From assembly GCA_022592435.1 (NCBI GenBank), contig JABYQS010000476.1, positions 1 through 21,138 on the forward strand: a DNA stretch of 21,138 nt, given 5' to 3'. Made by a program: the position numbers and the translations under genes. The DNA is from Cerioporus squamosus. Taxonomy: Eukaryota > Basidiomycota > Agaricomycetes > Polyporales > Polyporaceae. The notes beneath the pieces were generated by a model that did not search any database, was not told the origin of the DNA, and was given only the letters and a program-made list of their open reading frames with translations. This document shows positions 1-11,777 of this stretch, one piece after another; position 1 is the first letter of the stretch; each line of letters begins with the position of its first letter.

Positions 1-450
1 TCTCGCGCCACTTGCAGTATGCCGCTTGGGCAGCGGACGGCCAGGGCGTCGATCGCCATCTCTTCGGCTTGAAGAAGTGCTTGAAGGAGGGCGAGCCGGT
101 CCCTGAGATCTACACGGACGAGTCGTTCAGCAAGACCAACCACTGGGAGCTGTCGACCTCTCAGCTCTCTTCGCCCTTCCTCGATGGTTGGGGCTATGGT
201 GAAGGTACGTCTCTCCTCTGTACCCGCCGCGTATGAAATCTGGTACTAAGATTGTGTTGCAGTCGTTCCCGATGGTTACGGCCTCTCATACTCGATCGGC
301 GACCACTACATCCGCTGGACCATCACCAGCTTGAAGCGGAACACTGCTGCTTTGAAGCACTTCCTCGCGGAAGCTGCCACTGAGACGCGATTCATGATGG
401 AGAAGGCCGCAGCTCAGGCAAAGAAGGAGGCGGACAAGGCGAAACTGTGA
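1..450 (+). CDS. CAT2: Carnitine O-acetyltransferase, C-terminal end (5' truncated by the window)
   Basis: Moves acetyl groups between CoA and carnitine so that acetyl units can leave peroxisomes and mitochondria. Only the last ~129 residues are present; the catalytic His lies upstream of the window. Exons are 3-204 and 263-450, separated by a 58-nt intron (GTACGT...GCAG, 205-262) that joins in phase as GEVVPDGYGLSYSIGD. Family marks are the GVDRHLFGLKK segment, the STSQLSSPF strand and the PDGYGLSYSIGDHYIRW block near the C-terminus. The tail is a Lys/Ala-rich helix ending in Ala-Lys-Leu before TGA (448-450). AKL is a standard PTS1 peroxisomal signal, and yeast Cat2 also ends in it, so a peroxisomal pool is likely. 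Whether a mitochondrial presequence also exists cannot be seen here. It faces the Pex8-like gene tail to tail across 150 bp. Confidence 0.9.
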
Positions 451-600
451 TGTCTCGTAATGAGGCGGTTCTTCTGGTGTTTAACTTACAGTCGCACAAT
501 CATCTGAACTTATCTGGAAGCATACAATCCACAGTAAGTTACGCAGTGATATGAAGCAATTCCGAGGGGGGGAACAAGGGGTATCGGACAAGAAGTACAG
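451..600. other. Convergent 3' intergenic spacer
   Basis: This 150-bp spacer separates the stops of two convergent genes (carnitine acetyltransferase and the Pex8-like gene). Both 3' UTRs and cleavage sites must lie here or overlap. No open gene or clear hairpin terminator is visible. Confidence 0.6.
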
Positions 601-3265
601 CTAGAGGCGAGAGACGACGTCTGGCGCGGCGGATTTGGCGGTCTCAACACCATCGAACACTGGATGTCTGACGCCGGCTGAGGCCAATACTAGCTCCTCA
701 CGGTTTTCGTACCACCACTCGATGGCGTATTGTTTCTCTGCATCGCCGACGTCCTGCGAGATAGCTTTGAAGAGCGCCTCCACAAGCTCTGCACGCATCT
801 CCTCGACCCGCCTCGCGGTAGCATCATGCGCCTGGGACGGCAGCGAGACAGAGACGACGATTGCCTTGACCTCAGCCAGCAGACGCGGGAGGAGTGTGAG
901 CGAGACGGAGGGAACGGTCGCGACGAGCGCGAGGTGCAGCCGGTGGAGATGCTCAGAGGGTATGTCGAAGCACTCCTGCTCCTGCTTGGGGTGAGGCGAC
1001 GACGACGACGACGACGACGAAGATGCTTGGGCGTCGGGCGAGTATGGCAACGTCGCCTTCACTGGAGCGGCTCGGGCGTGGCGGATGGCATCCAGCAGCA
1101 CTTCGACGCAAAACCAGGCCATCGAGTCGGCGTCGATGTGCTTGCTGCTGCCGTGTGCGGCGCTCCCATACCCGAAGGAGCTCGCGCTCCGGACGAGGGC
1201 TGCGTAGGCCATGCAGAGCTGTGTCGTGCTTAGTTGTCTGTCGAATGAGTTCTGTGCAATTGGCGATCAGTATGTGGCTTATCACGAACTCCACCGAATT
1301 TGCGGAAACACACCTCGACGAGACAATGCGCGTATAGAGGGAGGATTTTCTCTGCGAAGGCGGACTCGGTGCTCAAGTTCTTTGCGTGAGATACGAAGAT
1401 GGCCAGCATCACGGAATGAGCCGATTCGTATGTCTCGCGATGGCTTGCATCCCAGAGATGTCTGACATGAAGATTGCGACATCAGCGACTGGGAGGAATT
1501 AGAGTGGATGTGGTGACATACGGATAGCACAGAGGATACACCTGGGACTGGATGACTGCTTCTGACAAGACTGGAACGAGCTGCTCTACGCAGGCAAGCG
1601 CGAATGCCTTCTTCGCGTCAAGCAAAACACGAGGAAGCGTCTCTACAGCTACAGTAGCAAGGAAGGTTAGCACGGCATCTAATACCCTCAGTAATTGGAC
1701 AAACCTTTGCCCTTTCCAGATATCGTCTCATGATGACATAGTTCCTGGACGAATCTCCCGGCTTCGGTTGCACTGGCTGATAGCACGTCCAACGCCATGT
1801 AGAATGCGCGCTTCAGCTCTGGCAGCCCTCCTTCGGAGGTCGACGCGACGCCGCCAAACTGCGGCATCACGAACGAGAGATGGGACAGCGTGTGGAGGGT
1901 GTCCAGGGCTATGGCGCAGGGTGAAGGAGTGGCAGGTAATGCGGATGGAGAGGCAGTCGACTGCTCCCCATGCGGGCTGGGTATAAAGACGACAGCGGAG
2001 AGGATGGACTGCAGGACCATGAGATTAGTGAAGAGCAGCGTTTTCAGGACCTGCCAGGTCGCGGTCGCGATCTCGCGGGTGCCGTCATCTGCAAGCTCGT
2101 TGTCGTTGTTCACCCCAGCAAGCGGGCATCGTGACCAGTCCTTCTCGACCGCAGCAGTGAGTAGCTGTAGGCGGGCAAGCGTACGTCCTATGGCATCCCA
2201 TCCCGGTACACGTCGGGACTCCACTAGCACATTGAGAGAGAGGGCGGTGAACCTTGCCAAGGACGCCATCGACGCGATATACGTCGAGCTGGCGATGCTC
2301 CGCACGGCTCGCGCAAATGCGCTCTTGGTCTATACGAGGAATGAATCGTTAAAAACATACCAGAGGTATGAGGATGCACATACAAAAATGGTGAGTTTAC
2401 CCGTCGCGTCTCGGCTTACTCCAGTTGAGGCCTGCGAGAGGAACAGGCCAGCCTGGTAAGAACGCTCGATTGTGGACACAAGGACGTCTACAACAGTCTG
2501 TGAAACGCACAACTAAGTAAATGTCTCATGTATCGCCTGAGCATGACTTACCGATAACGGGAGGGCCTGTAGACGTTGCGGCGCGACGAGTTGGGCGCAT
2601 TGAGATGCAAGCAACACTGCCAATGCAAGCGGATCTACGGAAGCCTCAGCCCAGTTCGGTGACAGTCCAGTAGATCACTCACCCTCCTCTACGCCCCTAG
2701 CCTCCAGGCTTCTCTTGAAATCTGTCTCCCACCCAGAGCCCTCCCTCGCATACGTATCCACTACCTCCGCAAGCGCGAGCACAACCTCTTCCTCCACCTT
2801 TGCTCTCCCCCTGGCCTCCTTCTCCGTGACCTTCAGCTCTGCCTCCCAGTCCTGCAACCCAAGCAATATTCCCGACGCACAGGCGAGCCTGATCACCGCT
2901 GCACTCCCCGTGAACCCCTCCAAGACAGCCCGAACCCACTTCGCCAACCTTGCAGATACATGCACGCCGCGCGACGGGGGCAGGAGGCTCCCCGGGTTCT
3001 GCTCGGCCTCCGCCTTGTGCACCGCGACGCGGAGATGCACGGCATGCCGGAACGCGACGGCAAGCGCGGTGAGCTTCGCGTACGTGTAAGGGCGGAAAAG
3101 CGGGCTGCCTAGAACGGTCGCGGTGAGCGCGGTCGGAGAGCCGGGAATAGGCACGGGAGGTCGCGCAAGGTAGTGTGCGATGGAGGCTTGGATGGTCTCG
3201 AGCGGGAGAGTGGAGGTTGTGCGGGTTAGGTGGCGGATGAGGTTGATGTATCCGCGGTCTGACAT
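601..3265 (-). CDS. PEX8: Pex8-like peroxisomal matrix-protein import factor
   Basis: Seven exons give 776 aa: 2693-3265, 2552-2644, 2384-2497, 1705-2329, 1522-1648, 1314-1461, 601-1251. Introns are 48-62 nt and most carry CTAAC/CTGAT branch sites (GTGCTAACC in intron 4). The protein is largely helical, with no membrane segment or catalytic motif. Segments that recall fungal Pex8, from memory and not from a search, are SAHSVMLAIF, the LSTTQLCMAYAALVRSAS block and EKQYAIEWWYENREEL near the end. The C-terminus is Ser-Arg-Leu, a functional PTS1 variant; known Pex8 proteins are intraperoxisomal, carry PTS1 and help release cargo from the Pex5 receptor and link the import complexes. A Ser run (residues near 590-600) is encoded by a CGA repeat. 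Start ATG 3263-3265 opens the first exon. Alternative: another helical-repeat peroxisomal protein. The exon model is strong; the name is moderately supported. Confidence 0.62.
997..1020 (+). repeat. (CGA)8 microsatellite coding for poly-Ser
   Basis: Eight perfect CGA units on the + strand, read as TCG codons on the - strand, make most of a nine-residue Ser run in the last exon of the Pex8-like gene. Length changes would stay in frame. Confidence 0.9.
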
Positions 3266-3575
3266 TGTGTTGCGCTTGAGAGAAGACTTTCAGGCGCAAT
3301 GGGTAAGTCCACGAGCGGTGGAGATGAGCGTATGAAGCAAGCCTCCGGGTCGGCAGCTGGCTTGCATGGGATTCCGTACGGAGCGCGCGAGCTCAGCGCT
3401 CTCAGCGTTTGGCAGTCATCTCGGTCCTACATAGGTGTTGTGAGTTGGAGACACGCAGGGTGTACCTATGACCGATTCTAAAGGCGAGATGCGCGGTATA
3501 CATGTATGTTACAATAATATGCAAGCAGATCCGACCAGTGTCCACATCTCCCGAGTCATGGAACCATACGAGACG
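3266..3575. other. Intergenic spacer between tandem minus-strand genes
   Basis: These 310 bp lie between the RecQ5-like stop (3576) and the Pex8-like start (3265). They should hold the helicase 3' UTR and the Pex8-like promoter. I see no TATA box and no convincing ORF. Confidence 0.5.
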
Positions 3576-7407
<3,832 letters not shown>

Positions 7408-7936
7408 CGGGTCCGGAGCAAGGGGAGAGGCGCGTGTAGGCGCCGACACCGCGTTTGTGGCAATACGCGTCGGTCCCGTGATCGAGTTCTCACGACCAAG
7501 GCGCGCGGTCGACTCGGACGAGTCCAGTCCAGACTGTCCAGGCCTGCAGGAGCAGTTGAGCTCTGTTCAGCTTCAATCCTTCACCACCTTCCCCCGCACC
7601 CAATCCACCCAAGACTCGGACAACGGGCATGCGTGTGCTCAATTAGCGCTCACGGGTCTGTTATCTATGACTGTTGTGTTTTGTTCCATGCAGCAACTTG
7701 AAACTACTTCCTCCGTTGCGGATGCAGAGGTTTGGTAGCCGGGCCGACTGGTCCATCGAATACTCCTGCGATCCAAGCACTTTCTCAAACGGCTCAGCAA
7801 CCCTTAAAAAATGGTGCGTACTTATCTTTGTACCGGACTTGCGCTGGTAAGTACTGAATACCGTTGCAGCCTAGGAGCAGTTGCCAGTCCCACTGTCCGG
7901 TGGGCGTCTCGCTTACCTCTTTGGGGACCTCTCAAA

Positions 7937-7949
7937 CCCTAATTTAGGG
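7937..7949. promoter_or_regulatory. CCCTAA-T-TTAGGG palindrome (telobox-like)
   Basis: Two telomere-repeat hexamers in inverted orientation are separated by one T and preceded by AAA, giving AAACCCTAA. In other fungi and plants such sites bind telobox/Myb-type factors. Binding here is inference. Confidence 0.45.
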
Positions 7950-7952
7950 CTT

Positions 7953-7960
7953 TGACGTCA
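7953..7960. promoter_or_regulatory. CRE-like TGACGTCA octamer
   Basis: A perfect palindromic ATF/CREB-type bZIP site, three bases beyond the telobox-like palindrome. In fungi such sites bind Atf1/Sko1-class factors in stress responses. It could serve either divergent gene. Confidence 0.5.
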
Positions 7961-8413
7961 TCATACGTCTCTCTCATCGGATTGATGGCCATCATCAGTT
8001 GCTCTCTTCAAACACTAGATCGACCGTTCTCGCAGTGCACTGAGTGCAGGTCTCAGTACGCGCACTCCAGCCCGGCAACCGTACAATATCGAGCTCAGTC
8101 CGCCAAAAGATTTAAGTGCTAAGCAGTGCGGAGTTGTTGCGACTCCGAGTCGACTTGGCGAATCACAACGCCATCAATCGGCATCTTCCTCCATCCTGAG
8201 TCGTTCCTGATTCTTTTGTGCAGGCTGCGCAGGTTGCGGATGACAGGACGCGCGAATCACTTCCCTGGTCGCCTTAGATGCCGAGAAGCACACCCACCGC
8301 TCCGTCGGGCCTTTTCTGCGGACGCGAAGCCATCCCTTCGCGCCCCGGAAGCTTTGCGTTGGCCACTTGACCTCTTCAGATGATGCGATAGTTCAGCTGG
8401 CTTCCCCCACCCT

Positions 8414-8420
8414 TATATAT
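8414..8420 (+). promoter_or_regulatory. TATA box of the GMC oxidase gene
   Basis: TATATAT lies 48-54 bp upstream of ATG 8468. The position leaves a very short 5' leader and supports this ATG as the start. Confidence 0.65.
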
Positions 8421-8467
8421 GCCACCTCGCTCGTCCAGCCTGCTTGCGCCCTTTGCCTCGGCTTTCG

Positions 8468-10692
8468 ATGAAGCTCGCTCAGTCGTTCCTGTTCTCTGCC
8501 TCCTTCGCCGGGCTCTCCGCCGCTGTCATCCTCAAGGACTCCTCCCAGCTCAAGGACTCGTATAATTTTATCATTGTTGGAGGTGAATCTTTGACATCCG
8601 CGCTCCCTGCTCAGTGCTCACCTGCTACCAGCTGGTCCCGGAGGCGCGACCACCGCGAATCGTTTGACAGAGAGCGCAGGCGTGAATGTGCTACTTCTCG
8701 AGGCGGGCGGCGCGTGAGTGCAGCTAAGTATGTGTTGCTACGCGAGCGACGATTGCTGACAGTGACAATGGGCATAGGAACGACGGGGTGCTTGAGATTG
8801 ACGTTCCACAACTGTGCGTCACCTTGACGCCAAACACTCCATGGGACTGGAACTTCACTACTGTTCCACAAGATGGTCTACTCGGACGCACACCACCCTT
8901 CCCGCGCGGTATCGGCTTGGGGGGCACGAGTGCCGTAAGTGCGTAGCCTGGTTACCATGCGTTCGCTTCGTCGCATGACTCACGGAGGTTCCGTGTCGTC
9001 ATCCAGACTGCCTGGTGTACACGCGGGGGACCAAGTCCGATATCGACACCTGGGCTGCCCTCTCTGGCGATGAACGCTGGGGATGGGATGGTGTGCTTCC
9101 ATACTTCAAGAAGGTACGTATCCCTGAAGAGCGTTTCTCTCGGCTCGCGCTAGGACTCCTTTATGCCTGCCAGTCCTTATCGCAGGCTGTACCAACCGGC
9201 TCTGCGCGAGCGAGGGTGCTTTACCCATTCACAAGTGCTGATATACCTTCTGACAGAGCGAGAAATTCAACCTTCCTGTGGACGGTCACAACGTGTCGCA
9301 CCAGTTCACGCCTGACGTGCATGGCTTCAACGGGGTCATAGGTGTTAGTGTTCCCGGGGCGGCGCGGGCAACTGACGACCGTGTCATCGCTGTCACGAAG
9401 GAACTTGAGGAGTTTCCCTACCAGGTTGACATGAACTCGGGCGAGCATCTTGGGATCGGTACGTCTCACGAGCGCGACCTACATACACTTCTGACAGCTT
9501 CGCAGGATGGACTCAAGCCCTAATTGACAGGGGTGTTCGCTCGAGTTCGAAGGCATACCTTGCACCCGAGTACCTGAAGCGCGACAACCTGGATGTGCTG
9601 CTTCACGCGCGCGTCTCACGCGTTCTGCCCACAGATGGCGCTCTCTCGTTGAACAGCATTGAGTTCCAGGACGGAGTGGGAGGCGAGCTGAAGAAGCTCA
9701 CTGCCACCAAGGAGGTCATCCTCTCTGCTGGTGCCGTTCATACGCCTGTCATTCTCATGCACTCAGGAATAGGGGACTCCGAAGTCCTCACATCGCTCGC
9801 GATCCCTGTCCTCGTAGACAACCCTTCTGTCGGCCAGAACCTGACCGACCACGTCGGCTGCAGCATCACCTTCGAAGTCAATTCGACGAAGACTTTGGAT
9901 GAGATCTGGCGCAACGACTCGCTGAAGGACGCACTCCTCACGGAGTGGCGCGAGAACAAGACCGGGCTCATGGTCGACACGTCCGAGAACCAAGTCGCGT
10001 TCCTCCGCCTGCCCGACGACGACCCGATCTGGGAGACGCACGAAGACCCTGCGAGCGGCCCGACCACTGCGCATTTCGAGTTCCTATTCCAGAACGGCGT
10101 CTTCCCCACCAAGGACTCCGGCAACTACTTCAACCTCCCTGTTGGTGCCGTCTCGCCCGCATCGCGCGGCTTCATCACGATCAACTCCAGCGACCCATTC
10201 GCAGTCCCGCTGATCGACCCGAAGTTGCTCTCCGAGGATATCGACATCTACATGGTACGCCAGGGCATCAGGACTGGTCAGCGGTTCGTCTCTGCGAAGG
10301 CATGGGACGGCTACTTTATCCGCCCGCTTGTGCACTTGACCAGCGACGACGAGATCGACCAGTACATCCGGGAGAATGCAGTCAGCTTCTTCCATCCCGT
10401 CGCGACTGCCGCGATGTCGCCTGCGAACGCAACATGGGGAGTTGTGGACCCCAACCTGCTTGTGAAGGGCGTCAGAGGGCTTCGTGTTGTTGATGCTTCA
10501 GTGGTGGTACGTGCCCTCCATTGCGGTGGGAAGTCTGTAGTAGGCTCACGAGATGCGTTCTAGCCGCGGTTGCCCGCCGCACATACGTCCGCAGCTGTGT
10601 ACGGGGTCGCAGAGAAGGCCGCGGATATCATCAAGGCCGCATACCCTGAATTGTTCGGTAGTGACGCTCCTGGGAAGGCGTACTTAGTCTGA
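8468..10692 (+). CDS. Secreted GMC flavin oxidoreductase, aryl-alcohol-oxidase-like (AA3_2)
   Basis: FAD enzyme expected to oxidise an alcohol (aryl alcohol or sugar type) outside the cell and pass electrons to O2 or quinones, feeding H2O2 to lignocellulose decay. Seven exons give 598 aa: 8468-8582, 8632-8713, 8778-8938, 9007-9113, 9257-9458, 9506-10506, 10564-10692. Residues 1 to ~19 form a signal peptide (MKLAQSFLFSASFAGLSAA). The FAD dinucleotide fold has FIIVGAGPGG (GxGxxG at 38-43) and LLLEAGG. GMC signature 1 is around FPRGIGLGGTSAVN; signature 2 is GAVHTPVILMHSGIG (~297-311). The catalytic pair is His519 (FFHPVATAAMSP) and His563 (PAAHTSAAVY); their 44-residue spacing equals that in Pleurotus aryl-alcohol oxidase. 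Full length and apparently intact. The substrate cannot be read from sequence; glucose oxidase-like or pyranose-type AA3 members are the alternatives but fit less well. Confidence 0.88.
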
Positions 10693-10832
10693 GTGGACTC
10701 TGGATATTACCGAATGTGGATTTATCGAGGACTACTAGTGTGTCAAAATGCGATGTGAGCAAAAAATACAAGAAATCTGAGGCTCTGTGCACTCTAATCT
10801 GTCTGTACATTCACTTACGTAGCGGCGACTGG
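10693..10832. other. 3' flank of the GMC gene
   Basis: 140 bp from the oxidase stop to the inverted-repeat element. AT-richer than the genes. I see no ORF or clear poly(A) signal. Confidence 0.5.
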
Positions 10833-10920
10833 CACCGAGGACAATGACCAATGTTGGCCAGGATAACATTGGGATAACATTGGGATAAAAGACTAAATGT
10901 TGACCTGAGGTTCTCGTGGG
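10833..10920 (+). repeat. Left terminal inverted repeat
   Basis: 88 bp, starting CACCGAGGAC and ending TTCTCGTGGG. It matches the reverse complement of 11320-11407 at 86 of 88 positions. Similarity stops almost at once beyond the inner edge. Confidence 0.9.
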
Positions 10921-11319
10921 CGATATCCAGACAACAATTGAGATGTTGTCCACGATTTGGTCTGGATGCCGGTGTGGGCGATGTGGGAAACAAATCTGGA
11001 CTGTTGCTCGCATGTTGCCGCTGAAGAACATCGGGTAAGAATTCAGTGTGTCGACAGCCTGGTGCCCAGTGTGAACACGAGAGAGACATGAGGCATTATT
11101 TTCCCATTTTATCCCCGCAAAAAGTCATATTGGTGACCAAATGCCCCCATGGTGTTCTCCCAGGCGAAATCAGGGCCACATACAGGATTTCTCCATTCTG
11201 TCGTCGGTCGGCAAACATCAGGGCACCATCCAGATGATATTCTGAACATTGACCCAGGCCACAATCAGCCCACATCCAGATAATATTTCATATTTTGTAG
11301 CGAAAATTTCCAAATGATG

Positions 11320-11407
11320 CCCACGAGAACCCCAGGTCAACATTTAGTCTTTTATCCCAATGTTATCCCAATGTTATCCTGGCCAACATTGGACATTGTC
11401 CTCGGTG
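11320..11407 (-). repeat. Right terminal inverted repeat
   Basis: Inverted partner of 10833-10920. The two differences are single substitutions, which suggests a fairly young insertion or recent homogenisation. Confidence 0.9.
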
Positions 11408-11777
11408 GGGTAGGGCGGTAGGCTGTCAGGACTCGGTACTAGCGCTGGCAGTGCGCGAGGCGTGACATGACGCGGGTCATGTGCAAACTGTAACGTCGCG
11501 TCCTGACTCAGCAGACGCGGCTCCACAGCGACTCGGACTCAGGCTGACGGGTCCGAGTCCGGGAGTTGGACCTTGTCCCCTTCCGCACTCTTACTTCCAC
11601 CCTCGTGTATTGCAGCAGTATATCTCTATCTGTCTGGAAGCTTGGTGTACGACAGGAAAACGCCTCAACCAGTCTCCACTTCGCCTAGAGGGTCACTGCA
11701 AGCAAGAAGATACGTGCGACCACTGCAACGCCAGTATTTCTCAAATACGCTTCGTTGTGACGCGTGCGCAACACCCC
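11408..11777 (+). promoter_or_regulatory. RAD4 upstream region with palindromes and a bZIP site
   Basis: 370 bp between the mobile element and ATG 11778. It holds ACATGAC-gcgg-GTCATGT (11465-11482), a consensus Gcn4/AP-1 site TGACTCA (11504-11510), and a hairpin whose arms are GACTCGGAC (11530-11538) and GTCCGAGTC (11551-11559) around a 12-nt loop. No ATG in frame with RAD4 occurs upstream. Regulatory roles are inferred. Confidence 0.5.

Larger units (their letters stand above)
7408..8467. promoter_or_regulatory. Shared 5' region between divergent RecQ5-like and GMC oxidase genes
   Basis: About 1.06 kb separates the two start codons. It contains two copies of GACTCGGAC (7511-7519, 7613-7621), a palindrome of CCCTAA/TTAGGG (7937-7949), a CRE octamer (7953-7960), the odd palindrome GACTCCGAGTC (8141-8151) and a TATA box near the GMC start. 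Open frames here lack family resemblance or good splice structure. Part of 7408-7570 could be helicase N-terminal coding sequence, because that frame stays open. Confidence 0.6.
10833..11407. mobile_element. 575-bp non-autonomous DNA element with 88-bp terminal inverted repeats
   Basis: The two ends are inverted copies of each other over 88 bp with only two mismatches. The termini read CACCGAGGAC...GTCCTCGGTG. Each arm contains the subterminal tandem ATAACATTGGG in two copies plus a partial third. The interior (10921-11319) has no transposase and only short spurious frames; the short motif ATCCAGA recurs in it (near 10925, 11229 and 11275). Terminal CAC/GTG plus subterminal repeats recall the CACTA (EnSpm/CMC) superfamily, whose target duplications are 3 bp. 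Flanks are TGG and GGG, so no exact duplication is evident. It sits between the oxidase and RAD4 and does not break a gene. Class is uncertain; the inverted-repeat structure itself is clear. Confidence 0.8.

Noticed and set aside
2675..2692. Premature stop (TGA) making the Pex8-like gene a pseudogene
   Set aside because: A 48-nt phase-0 intron removes it, and all downstream exons stay in frame to a PTS1 end.
7811..7900. Possible small spliced gene starting ATGGTGCGTAC
   Set aside because: The apparent GTAAGT...GCAG intron would be about 23 nt, too short, and no meaningful protein results.
8126..8383. 85-aa plus-strand frame upstream of the GMC gene
   Set aside because: No homology, low-complexity Arg/Leu/Pro composition, and it sits in the promoter region just before the TATA box.
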